Assembly: GCA_039881145.1 (NCBI GenBank)
Contig: JAYKKI010000039.1
Span: 18,222,001-18,286,000, forward strand
Length of the DNA stretch: 64,000 nt
Direction: 5' to 3'
From: Druceiella hillmani
Taxonomy: Eukaryota > Arthropoda > Insecta > Lepidoptera > Hepialidae
Part shown: in pieces, positions 26,201 through 35,470 of the stretch
How positions within the stretch are numbered: the stretch's first letter is position 1
Layout of the letters: every line of letters starts with the position of its first letter
The notes under the pieces: model-generated
Seen by the model: the letters and a program-made list of their open reading frames with translations, nothing else
Databases searched by the model: none
What the model was told of the DNA's origin: nothing
Program-made: the position numbers and the translations under genes

Positions 26201-29200
26201 CAATTTTGCAAGTTCACCATTTATACCAGGTGCAATTTCACTTTTTGTGAACTAAGGGGATATAAAATATTTAAATCATTACATGATTATACACAGTATG
26301 TTGATGAAGTACAAGTTGACATCTTTATGCTCGAGTTTTATAAATTTTATGTTCTTCCAATTTTGCAAGTTCACCATTTATACCAGGTGCAATTTCACTT
26401 TTTGTGAACTAAGGGGATATAAAATATTTAAATCATTACATGATTATACACAGTATGTTGATGAAGTACAAGTTGACATCTTTATGCTCGAGTTTTATAA
26501 ATTTTATGTTCTTCCAATTTTGCAAGTTCACCATTTATACCAGGTGCAATTTCACTTTTTGTGAACTAAGGGGATATAAAATATTTAAATCATTACATGA
26601 TTATACACAGTATGTTGATGAAGTACAAGTTGACATCTTTATGCTCGAGTTTTATAAATTTTATGTTCTTCCAATTTTGCAAGTTCACCATTTATACCAG
26701 GTGCAATTTCACTTTTTGTGAACTAAGGGGATATAAAATATTTAAATCATTACATGATTATACACAGTATGTTGATGAAGTACAATTTGACATCTTTATG
26801 CTCGAGTTTTATAAATTTTATGTTCTTCCAATTTTGCAAGTTCACCATTTATACCAGGTGCAATTTCACTTTTTGTGAACTAAGGGGATATAAAATATTT
26901 AAATCATTACATGATTATACACAGTATGTTGATAAAGTACAATTTGACATCTTTATGCTCGAGTTTTATAAATTTTATGTTCTTCCAATTTTGCAAGTTC
27001 ACCATTTATACCAGGTGCAATTTCACTTTTTGTTAACTAAGGGGATATAAAATATTTAAATCATTACATGATTATACACAGTATGTTGATGAAGTACAAG
27101 TTGACATCTTTATGCTTGAGTTTTATAACTTTTATGTTCTTCCAATTTTGCAAGTTCACCATTTATACCAGGTGCAATTTCACTTTTTGTGAACTAAGGG
27201 GATATAAAATATTTAAATCATTACATGATTATACACAGTATGTTGATGAAGTACAATTTGACATCTTTATGCTCGAGTTTTATAAATTTTATGTTCTTCC
27301 AATTTTGCAAGTTCACCATTTATACCAGGTGCAATTTCACTTTTTGTGAACTAAGGGGATATAAAATATTTAAATCATTACATGATTATACACAGTATGT
27401 TGATGAAGTACAATTTGACATCTTTATGCTCGAGTTTTATAAATTTTATGTTCTTCCAATTTTGCAAGTTCACCATTTATACCAGGTGCAATTTCACTTT
27501 TTGTTAACTAAGGGGATATAAAATATTTAAATCATTACATGATTATACACAGTATGTTGATGAAGTACAAGTTGACATCTTTATGCTTGAGTTTTATAAA
27601 TTTTATGTTCTTCCAATTTTGCAAGTTCACCATTTATACCAGGTGCAATTTCACTTTTTGTTAACTAAGGGGATATAAAATATTTAAATCATTACATGAT
27701 TATACACAGTATGTTGATGAAGTACAAGTTGACATCTTTATGCTTGAGTTTTATAACTTTTATGTTCTTCCAATTTTGCAAGTTCACCATTATACCAGGT
27801 ACAATTACACAATTCTACAAAGTTATTTTAATTGGTTCAAAAACTATAATAAAGCGAACATACTGCAATTTCATGATTCCGTGATAACAGCATTTCTTGT
27901 CTTTTTTCAGGAAAAAACTGAGCCAAATGCAATTTCTGTTCATTATCGTTAGTGAATGTATTGCCAATAGTAATTTACACGTGTAATGTCAGGACTATAT
28001 GGAGGATGGAGTCACTTCCCAACCGAGTTCCAATAATTTTTCACGAGTTATCATAACTTCTTTCCCGTTAGATAATTCTGGCCATTTTTATTAATTTTTT
28101 TTTACATCTATCCTTCCTTTCATTAGTTGTTGATAGTAAACATATGAATTGATCGTTTGGCTGCTTGGAAGCAGGTCAAAATAAAAAAGATCATGCTATC
28201 AAATTCGATGCAATTCAGCTTTCGATGCGTTTTAGACCAGTTTGTCACTCCGACCATGATTATTTTTACTTGGCATTATTGGAATCTATCCATTTTTCAA
28301 CACCGGTGATAATTAATTTAACAAAACAGTCGATTTTATTGCACTTTCAATTTATGTGAAACCAAGACCAAGACATTAAAAGGAATCGTCAATCGTTGTG
28401 AATAATATATTTAACTTGTATGCTATCTCTCGCCCCATTATATAATAATCTTATTCAATTATTGCTTCGATTTGGTAATTATCAACTTCGGTAGGTTCAC
28501 CAGAACATTGGAAATGTTGAGTGAGAAACCTACAGAATGGAATTTTTTAAACAATCCCAACACATGCATTATGTGAGTACCATAAACTTCAGATATCTTT
28601 TGTGACCCTCAATGTAAAAAAGCAAAATATGTAAAAAAAAGTTTGTTTTTGCATCATTCCATGTGAAAATTTACGCCAAAAAGTTCCAAATGAAAATATG
28701 CATAATTTACTTCTAAACTAAAAGAGACAGCTATCAAATGTTGAAAAGAAAAAAAATTATAAGACTTGACAAAGTCTTTCAAAACAAACATAACGCTTAC
28801 TGTGTATCTGTGAAAACTGTCATTACTTTGTCATTACAACAAATAAACCGTTTGTATCTTAAAAAGATACGAATACAAACAACATGCAAGTCTCTTAATT
28901 CTACCTATAATTCTAAACCCAAAACCAAATCAGAAAAAAATTCACACTCACTACCATTTCCAGAGCATGACAACTTTTCAAGGCAAACAGCAATTGTCAA
29001 GGACTGTCTATATTCCAATAAACAATTTTTTTTCTTTATATGTCATGATGATCTCAGAGAGATCATTTTTATATTTAACATTATTGTGGTAATACCTACT
29101 TGTCTCATTATTTGGTAATACTTACATCATTCCCTAACGACAATATTGTAGTAATGCTTATATCATTCCAAAACTAAAAAGGAAAAAATGGAACCCTTTT

Positions 29201-32200
29201 TGGTTCATTCATAACAACTGTACACATGTGTTTGTCACAAACATTTTTGTCAGAAAGTTTTTGACGTAGAAATTTAAATTTGGCCGAGTAATGGAATCCA
29301 CTGATACACATATTTCACTACAGTAAAAATCTTAAAAATATTTAGAATTTTTGCAGGAGACAAGTCTGGTCCAAAAAAGTGTTTCCTTTCAGTTTTATAG
29401 GGAGGAACAATTCGAAGAGAAAATTAAGTAGATCCCTAAAGAATATTTTTTTCAGGAACTTATTGTCTTACGAGATATTGCTGAAAATTTCCCTAAAAAA
29501 TTGTACATATTTCTTTACTACTCAACGTTATAAAATATTTCTTTATTACTCAATCACATCTCAATTGTACAAAACATCTCTATGAAATTTTGCATGTATA
29601 TAGACAGACTGTGACATAACTGGAATACTTTTTAAACCGTAGTAATGTGGAATACTTTTTAAACCGTAGCAAGTAACATTTGTGTTTTTTTTTCCTTGCA
29701 CAACAAATTTACACAAGAACCTGAATAAATACGCACTTACAAGAGCTCTGAAAATATAGGGTATATTTTCAGATATATAAAGATACCCAAAAAACATATC
29801 TTGGAATATTTTATCTTTAACATGTTCGCTGGGAATTGCTCGAAGTGACAATTTTTTGACATTCACCGGTGCAAGGTCGCTCATCCCTACCCAGTTCCTT
29901 AATTTTTGTTCTTTGTACATTTGATTGTATTCGATGTTGGTCACCACTAGAATGCAACTTGTATAACTCAAGACAAATTAGTGAAGTAATAATAGAAGTA
30001 AACCCAAGGTGATGTGGGTGGAGTACCACATCATCTCATGTTTTCTTGTTTGCCATACCCATGCTAATTCGCTCATCGAGACAATATCTAAAAACAAATG
30101 CTTCCCGGTGAACATATTAAACAGGTATACTTGTATAAATTTTAAAAATGGTTTTCGTTTAAACACTAGTGTGCAAATTTGAAATATCACATAAATGAAT
30201 TCAATGGCAAAAAGCTAGTACGTAATAAACATAATATGTATGTTTGAAAAAGGAATATAAAAAATATATGCATGCTTTAATGAATGATCTTTATGTTTGC
30301 ACAAACCTAAACAGGTAGATGTCACAATGTAATTGAATATCTTTGCATAAATGTATATATTTACATAGGATTGTGTGTGTTGGTATCTCTATTGGGTGTA
30401 TAAATGTATATGTATATATACATCCGGGAATAAGTGTTGGACAAATAACGACGTTATTCCTTGACTGAAAAATAGATTGTCGTTAAAATAAAATTTAAAA
30501 GATAACTTTTTTTGAGAAAATTGAAAATTATATTCATAATTAATTCTCATCTTTTTCATACATACGATACTTGCACATATTTTTCAGCCCGCTCGGGGGA
30601 ATAACCCTCGAACAGCTGTGAAGACATTGTCGCAAGACATCCTTGTGAAATATTGTTAAATCATAGAATATTGTTAAATCATAAAATATTCTAAAGAGCT
30701 TAGTTGACCTATGATATTGTTGATATAACCTTAGACACAAGTAAAATCTATTGACATAAGCGGTAAGTTTATTTTGTACTTGAAAACACTCAATTCAAAT
30801 ATAGCCCGGATCTCAAAACTGCTTTATAAAAAAAGTCTTGAGAATAGAAGACATTAAAAATGTTTAAACAACTGACTTACTGACTTATTCCCTGTACAAC
30901 TATTAACACTATAATTATTTTATACTAATTATGATCTCCAATCAACTTGTATAGTTTCTAATTTACTATAATGAAGAAATTTTATATAAATGAACACAAT
31001 CTCAATCTGGTATTTCATACGATAGTAACTAAGCTAGTAAATAAAATTATGTAACATTCTTACCTGAGGTCTTCCATGTGGTCCATTTGACATTATCACA
31101 GTGCTACTGCTAAACGAATTGCATCCACCGCCCATCATTCCGTGGTCTAATCCACCTGTGTTGATGGGTATATACAAAATATAAGATGAAATGTTTTCAA
31201 CGTAAATACAGTTTCATTTTCGATTAGAAAAAGCTAGTATTAAGCGTTTATCTGCCAAATTAAATCATGACATGGTTAAGGTTTGAAGTATGACATGGTT
31301 ATTAGGCTTAGGCGAATAGCATAAAGAGCTATTAGACTGCATCTGCAGGTAAGCCGTTTCCTAAACCAAGCACCAGTAAAATTTCACAAATTTTGGCAAC
31401 TTGCCAATTAATAAATTAAGACATTGTTTAAAAATGTGGATTACAATTACGTGTATAAATTTAAGTTATTTCTATAAAGGTGTTCTTAAAATGATATATA
31501 GCAAGCCGGTTTCCAAAAGGTTCATGAGAAACTCTCTACAAAATATGGCGATTATAATCAGTAAAATTGTTTCGTATCTCATCTGATCTTGAGATTTACT
31601 ATTTCAATATTAATACAAAGATTAAGCATCCTGCAGTGCATTCCATTAGGCAGCACGCGACATCAAAGAAATTCATGCCGACGTGGTGAACCCCTTATTC
31701 AGTTCTGAATATTGAGTGACGAGAGTACCATTACAGAGAATAAAAAGTCAATTGCATTGGTAATTCAATGTTTTTCTTAAATATTCATTTTCATAGGTGT
31801 TTTGATTGTTATAAAGAAACATTTAAATATAACTACAATTGAGAGAATGTTGAAATTAAACAGTATTTTTTACTAAAAAATAAATTATTTCTCGGTAATA
31901 AAGGCCAAAGTAAGAAAATGTTAAGATTATTTTTGAGAGGAATGGGAAAAAATTCTTGCCATACCAATAACCAACATCCTATGTAACACAAATTGCTTAT
32001 AAGGAAATCATTTTTTTTTATGTTAAAATGTAGCATAAAGCTCAAATAGCCCTGATAAGCACTGAATGGTCTGCGACATGCGAATACTCAAATTTTAACT
32101 TTGTTGGCTGTCAGAAGCTGGACAAGTTTTGGCATACTGTTTGTTTTCAAAATACACTCCTTTCAGCAGTACTCTGAAAAGTAATATCCTACAACTATGT

Positions 32201-33663
32201 AAATAATTTTAACTATGTTAATATATCTTTCACAAGCATATCGCAAGTTCCTTAAAACAATGGGGCTTTGTATAGTTTTCCAATAAACTTCCAGTATCAC
32301 TTTTTTCCACAATTTTGACTTTAGCAGTTTCGGGGTTTAAAGGGGAGAATGCCATGTTTTTCAGATAGGTATCTTCAGCAATATCCCTAGAAACATCTTG
32401 CGAAAAATAAGATTGCTTTCAAATGCTTATAACTCACCCTTTAACTTGATATCAATTAATTATAAAAAATATTTCAAATACTTCTTTTGCTCTCTATAAT
32501 AGTTTTACATCAATATTTTTGAGTGTTAACAATAATGACATACACTATGTATTACAACTACACCAAATTTCAAGTTCTCTGAGAAACAGTTTCTAAAAAA
32601 CTGGCTGTAACAGACATAGCTGTCTGTTGAACAAGTTAACAGTTAACAGACATAGCTGTCTGTTGTAACAGACATAGCTGTCTGTCTGACAAACATGAGA
32701 GATCTTATACATTTTTTTTCTTTTTAAGGTACAGAACTCTGAGAGCCTAGAAATTCTTTTCCGTTCCAAAATTTGTTTTTTTCCAGATTATAAAATCATG
32801 CTGTGAAATAACACGCTTAACATAGTATATCTATATATGAAAATAAATAAATTTAACTATTGCCCTGATTGATAACGTACTATACTCGCATTTACAATTA
32901 ATTTGAGGTCGGGATTTTGGCACTAATCCAACATAATGAGTATAGAAAAGTTTAACTTACTGGTGTATAATAAACTACCTCTAATATAAACGGGAAAACA
33001 ATATAAAACATGAAATTGGCAAATGATTATCTTATTAATATATTTTTGTAATATTTGGGAATTCTATTTTGGGAAAAATTATGTAAAATATATTCTATAA
33101 TGGTTCAGTTTAGAAAGCAAACAAAATGAATGGTACTGCTCGCTAAAATATTTTCGTAATAAACACTTATCAAACAACGAACATTTTTGAATTTACGGAA
33201 CATATTTAAACTGATACATAAAGATAAAATATTCTAAAAAATAACTACACGATTTGCCAATATGAAGCAAAACTGCAAATTTCGTATAAATACATTTAAC
33301 AAAGATATTATATTCAAATCACTGATACATTACCTGACAAGAGTCTGTTTATATTTAACGAAGGCATCTGTGGCATGAAAGGCATCAAACTACTACCGTG
33401 TCGCGGCCCGCCAATGGCAAGACGTCCTCCGCTCGGGTCTCCGAACATTCCAAAAGGATCATTAAAAAGGGAGTTCATCATATTGTTCATTTGCCTCATA
33501 TGACGCATGTGAGTTCTGAAACAACGTATTATTAAGGAATCCATAATTACACGATAATTGCTTTTAACACCATGATAAAAAACAATGTACACATTGCGCG
33601 CGCCCCTTACCCAAAGAATGGATCGTCGTCAAAATCGTTCATGATTGACCCAAATAGAGACAT
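11123..33663 (-). CDS. Mlf: Myeloid leukemia factor (Mlf), seven coding exons, 3' end not found
   Basis: This is a spliced minus-strand gene whose product belongs to the MLF1/Mlf1-interacting family. In flies, Mlf is a nuclear/cytoplasmic regulator that stabilises the RUNX factor Lozenge together with a DnaJ co-chaperone and dampens polyglutamine toxicity. Coding exons are 33611-33663, 33334-33515, 31064-31155, 23722-23824, 22378-22498, 16480-16584 and 11123-11206. All junctions are GT-AG and the phases join without a break into about 246 residues. Family hallmarks in order are the acidic N-terminus MSLFGSIMNDFDDDPFF, the Met/Arg-rich THMRHMRQMNNMMNSLF (18-35), SSSTVIMSNGPHGRPQ (about 94-109), STKLGPNGIKETTKTMQD (about 114-131), KMAIGHHIGERGHVIERE (about 139-156) and EHQEFINLEEEEIHDFDKEF (about 166-185). 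The tail is basic and low-complexity. Exon 7 ends at a clean donor, so the stop codon lies in a further exon that I could not identify in 1-11122 or that lies outside the window. Introns 3, 5 and 6 are swollen by repeats. Confidence 0.93.
11207..13898. other. Mlf intron 6, proximal part; no feature recognised
   Basis: AT-rich intronic DNA. A minus-strand open stretch of 103 codons at 12133-12444 has no recognisable domain, lies within an intron and ends in low-complexity sequence; I do not call it a gene. Confidence 0.5.
13966..14006 (-). ncRNA. Hammerhead-like motif on opposite strand of the same element
   Basis: This is the mirror arm of copy 3. On the minus strand it shows CCAC, CTGAAGA, T, GTTGT-AAT-ACAAC, GAAA, CCTAGGT, T, GTGG. 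All pairing is kept but the residue before the predicted cut is U (GUU) rather than C. A transcript of the whole element would fold the two arms onto each other, competing with the ribozyme fold. Confidence 0.4.
14032..14074 (+). ncRNA. Hammerhead-ribozyme-like motif (type I, minimal)
   Basis: The order of elements is CCAC, CTGAAGA (core CUGANGA), T, GTTGT-AAT-ACAAC (helix II, 5 bp), GAAA, CCTAGGT (with the last A of GAAA forming a 4-bp self-complementary helix III), C (cleavage site after GUC), then GTGG, which pairs with CCAC as helix I. This matches the minimal type I hammerheads described in Penelope-like elements and retrozymes. One unpaired U between the core A9 and helix II departs from the textbook core and could reduce or abolish activity. 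No activity is shown by sequence alone. Confidence 0.5.
14183..16479. other. Mlf intron 6, distal part, with short local repeats
   Basis: At 15550-15650 the phrase cataaagacctactactata occurs three times with spacers, a small tandem cluster. At 14695-14722 ttttttgatatgggag is repeated twice. Otherwise plain AT-rich intron. Confidence 0.5.
16480..16584 (-). CDS. Mlf: Mlf coding exon 6
   Basis: The acceptor is aacag and the donor gtaag. The exon completes a Lys codon and encodes KEFQERAGGYNSASSRGRVL followed by QQSPMRALPAAPSAAR. DK-E(F/W)-x-E-R-A continues the MLF domain; the rest is the low-complexity tail. The phase is 2 on both sides. The exon is locally GC-rich against an AT-rich intronic background. 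Confidence 0.88.
   Translation of the reverse strand, partial: GIPRACWRLQQRIEPWSCVAAEPDACSSRCAVRC
18050..18225. repeat. 43-bp tandem repeat, about four units
   Basis: The unit starts atgtcaaaaattgttcttaa and ends acgtatgttgttac. The last two junctions are nearly perfect, the first unit is diverged and the last is partial. Confidence 0.88.
19030..19115 (-). pseudogene. Small mariner transposase fragment
   Basis: The minus strand reads TEVDDD*IKAIIEFN, like the (S/T)xVDDDQIKALIE linker of mariner transposases, and resembles 28455-28500 in base sequence. Too short to classify further. Confidence 0.4.
19390..19593 (+). mobile_element. Fold-back hammerhead-like element, copy 4 (internally deleted)
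   Basis: It is flanked by the 12-bp direct repeat tataacataata (19378-19389 and 19594-19605). In this copy the TTGAATATATTTGGCG end is on the left and CATTTAATTGTG on the right, the reverse of copy 3, which fixes both ends of the element. The left arm has lost its hammerhead half. The right arm keeps it at 19501-19542 with C to T at the closing base of helix II. It lies in Mlf intron 5. Confidence 0.82.
20871..21990. repeat. 165-bp tandem array, each unit carrying a 72-nt hairpin
   Basis: The landmark ctcacattat recurs at 20871, 21037, 21202, 21367, 21532, 21698 and 21847, giving spacings of 165-166 and one of 149. Each unit contains arms of 33 bp (ACTGTCAACAGGTACTTATA and its inverse) around a 6-base AAATTG loop, at 20911, 21077, 21242, 21407, 21572 and 21887. 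The unit at 21738 has lost part of its right arm, which explains the short spacing. It lies in Mlf intron 5, so it would be transcribed in the pre-mRNA on the minus strand. Confidence 0.95.
22378..22498 (-). CDS. Mlf: Mlf coding exon 5
   Basis: The acceptor is cgaag and the donor gtgagt. The exon encodes HHIGERGHVIEREQNVISGD followed by SEEHQEFINLEEEEIHDFD. The GHHIGxRxHVI and E(x)QEFINLxExExxxFD motifs define the C-terminal half of the MLF domain. It ends in phase 2. Confidence 0.94.
22499..23721. other. Mlf intron 4
   Basis: 1.2 kb of AT-rich sequence, with a G9 run at 22963-22971. No embedded feature recognised. Confidence 0.6.
23722..23824 (-). CDS. Mlf: Mlf coding exon 4
   Basis: The acceptor is tttag and the donor gttag. 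The exon encodes VISSTSSTKLGPNGIKETTK followed by TMQDSRTGTKKMAIG. The G(P/G)xGIKET and D(S)xxGxxKMAIG motifs are strongly conserved in MLF proteins. It ends in phase 1 and is separated from exon 3 by a 7.2-kb intron that carries the 157-bp satellite. Confidence 0.92.
24997..27790. repeat. 157-bp satellite array, about 18 units
   Basis: The unit begins aactaaggggatataaaata and ends caatttcactttttgtg. Neighbouring units differ by only a few bases (tgaac/ttaac, gaagtac/aaagtac, aatttgac/agttgac), so the array is young or homogenised. Since 157 is not a multiple of 3, the 93-98 codon open frames that recur along it (starting M-I-I-H-S-M-L-M-K-Y) shift frame each unit and are not genes. It sits in Mlf intron 3 and ends abruptly next to a mariner remnant. 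Confidence 0.97.
27791..28550 (-). pseudogene. Mariner transposase remnant in Mlf intron 3
   Basis: Reading the minus strand from 28550 downward in mixed frames: EVDNYQIEAIIE and REIAYKLNI (helix-turn-helix linker), IDCFVKLIITGVEKWIDSNN (first catalytic block, TGDEKW with D to V), KQPNDQF, LLELGWEVTPSSI (the region before the HPPYSPDLAP block) and KKCCYHGIMKLQ (C-terminal HGIMKL block). Many stops, frameshifts and missing segments show it is long dead. It abuts the 157-bp satellite on its C-terminal side. Confidence 0.75.
28551..31063. other. Mlf intron 3, distal part
   Basis: Open stretches of 126 codons (28738-29118, plus) and 136 codons (29561-29971, minus) lie here, but neither shows a recognisable domain and both are intronic. 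A 27-bp duplication is at 29610-29665 (ggaatactttttaaaccgta twice) and a 20-bp one at 30650-30690. A diverged copy of the MITE at 57.6 kb is listed separately. Confidence 0.5.
30418..30590 (+). mobile_element. Truncated, diverged copy of the 57.6-kb MITE
   Basis: The phrases ccgggaataagtgttggaca, ttaaaataaaatttaaaaga and atctttttcatacatacgat line up in order with 57591-57740. The left terminal bases and the right end are missing. Confidence 0.8.
31064..31155 (-). CDS. Mlf: Mlf coding exon 3
   Basis: The acceptor is cacag and the donor gtaag. The exon encodes GLDHGMMGGGCNSFSSSTV followed by IMSNGPHGRPQ. The Cys-x-Ser-(F/Y)-Ser-Ser-Ser-Thr-Val core and the NGP.GRPQ end match the central MLF domain. 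It ends in phase 0. Confidence 0.92.
31156..33333. other. Mlf intron 2
   Basis: AT-rich, with a cluster of short inverted repeats at 32607-32685 (listed separately). No coding sequence recognised. Confidence 0.6.
32607..32685. repeat. Cluster of three short inverted repeats
   Basis: The unit acagacatagctgtctgt occurs three times (the first lacks one base of symmetry), separated by gttaacagttaac-type spacers. Each unit can form a 7-bp stem with a 4-base loop. Confidence 0.8.
33334..33515 (-). CDS. Mlf: Mlf coding exon 2
   Basis: The acceptor is tttcag and the donor gtaatg. The exon encodes residues 18-78: THMRHMRQMNNMMNSLFNDP, then a Gly/Pro/Met-rich stretch (GGRLAIGGPRHGSS, MPFMPQMPSLNINRLLSG). 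The Met/Arg segment followed by FNDPFGMFG is diagnostic of MLF proteins. It ends in phase 1. Confidence 0.93.
33611..33663 (-). CDS. Mlf: Mlf coding exon 1 (start codon)
   Basis: ATG at 33663-33661 opens MSLFGSIMNDFDDDPFFG, the typical MLF N-terminus. The exon ends after GG before the donor gtaagg (phase 2). It is followed by a 95-bp intron, the shortest in the gene. This is the only upstream ATG that joins exon 2 in frame with a family-like sequence. Confidence 0.92.
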
Positions 33664-35466
33664 AGTCAAAACAATTTTTATGGAAAATAATGTTTAAATA
33701 AGCAAGAATATAATTACAACGTCTAGATAAACAGAATTGCGATAATATAAAATGTAAAAGCCAACGCTGCTTACACACACCACTTTTTTAACTTTTTTTG
33801 ATTACCGTACCGTAGGCAATGAAACATTCACGAAATTTCTATACCATAGATAATAACAATTTTTATCATAAAAATAGAATCTTACGCTAAATTTTTCATG
33901 TCAAGTAGCAATGGTTTAATTCATATACAAGTTTCTATACATATTTTTTTAACAATATGTTTTGTAAAAATATATCATTTTTAAATTAAGACAATACAGC
34001 TTATATGAAATTCACAACGTTTTCAATCTAAAAAAAACATATTCTAAATTAACTGCTAACAACTTAGCGACATTATCGGCCTGTCCATATAAATAAAAAA
34101 GCGAAAGCAAAAGACAATCGAATATTGTGAGCGGCAAGGTAAGAGAGTACGGAACGGATGATTGTATCTAGAAAATGAGACGGCATCTACGGTGCAATTG
34201 AAAAACATGAGGATTCATGTGCCGAATAGAGTTGAGGCGTATTTACTGGAACAGATATACGGACTTAGTATTTTTGCATACTAGGTATCACGTACCACTA
34301 GGTATCAATCTAGTACAATAAAATTACGCATCTAGTCAACAGCTACTGCTAGACAGTAATATCTAGTAGTCGGTGTTGATCTAGTACACTGAAAATAGCC
34401 GCGCAGATACTCTGCCGATCGAATGAGAGCCATCACATAACGTTAAATCAGCAACAGCGAAAAAGGCGTACCCAGCGCTACCCATTGATTCGTAGCGAGA
34501 TACTGTATACATTACTCTTTTGAAATATACCTAATTCTTTACGATATTTAATTCTACTATAATACTAGGTAGTTTTATACTTTTACGAAATCGCTTGACC
34601 TGTGCTATGGGATTTTCTGTATCTGTTCCAAATTTCGGAAGTATCGGTTCTGTTGTAAGAATTTTTAATCTTGTGTACAAATACTCTTATACTTTATAAT
34701 TTAGAATTCAATAACAATAGGTAACATACCCATATGATTTGATAAATATATCGATAATTATATTAATTAATTGAAAAAAAATTGGGTGTGGCTGTGTTAT
34801 GGACACGGCCATGTGTTGTCCGTGAATACCTCTATGTAACGGGTTAGGATAAAAGCAAGGAAACAAATAATTATTAAGTTACAATAGCGAATAGGCCGAC
34901 ATTATATATTTTTGATAATATTTTTTTATTCTAACATCTTATTATATTCACTGTCACCACTTTAAATTAATGGTTTATATAGATTTTGACGACAGCTGAC
35001 GATTAAAACTTAAACGAACATCGTAGCTTTTCCGTATCAAAAGTTATACTAATTGCAAATCTCGATCTTTGATAATTTAGCTATCCAATGGTATAATTCA
35101 ATTTTTGATGTAGAGAATAGATTCGAAACTGCAATGCCAAACCATATCCCCCGATTTTGTTATCATTAGGTTTTTTGGATTGCCCCCGTAAGGTAGCAAA
35201 TTTAAAGACGTGTTTACGTCAAAAGTCTGATTCGCAAACTTTTATACACAGTTTATGATCATTATTCCACGAGCTGACTTTTTAAAAAAAATTGTAGTAG
35301 CAAGTTTATAAATAATTACGAATAATTAAGATAGAATATGTATCAAGCAACATTTATGTTAATGCATTAACAATATAGAAATATAAAATACGAACTGGAA
35401 CGCGTAAATAACGAAAGATGATTACTCTACAGTTAGTGGATATGCCAATATCGTATGTACAACTAG
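33664..35466. other. Mlf upstream region (promoter and 5' UTR expected here)
   Basis: This is the DNA immediately 5' of the Mlf start codon on the minus strand. No clear TATA box or initiator could be assigned. A GC-richer stretch at 34080-34520 is the most likely promoter-proximal zone. At 34130-34145 the plus strand reads gcggcaag/gtaagag, a good donor consensus, but no transcript can be tied to it. Confidence 0.35.
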
Positions 35467-35470
35467 TCTA

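Noticed and set aside
25030..27884. Series of 93-98 codon open frames that look like a repeated small protein family
   Set aside because: They are reading frames through the 157-bp satellite. The unit is not a multiple of three, every unit is read in several frames, and there are no codon-use or domain signs of a protein.
28738..29118. 126-codon open frame, plus strand
   Set aside because: Intronic, AT-rich, no recognisable domain, and compatible with chance. No support as a nested gene.
29561..29971. 136-codon open frame, minus strand, in a slightly GC-richer patch
   Set aside because: No recognisable family. It includes a 27-bp duplicated low-complexity stretch and lies in Mlf intron 3. 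It might be a decayed mobile-element fragment but could not be assigned.
34125..34150. Good plus-strand splice donor (gcggcaag/gtaagag) upstream of Mlf, suggesting a divergent gene
   Set aside because: A single donor consensus without an exon, promoter or downstream acceptor that can be linked to it.
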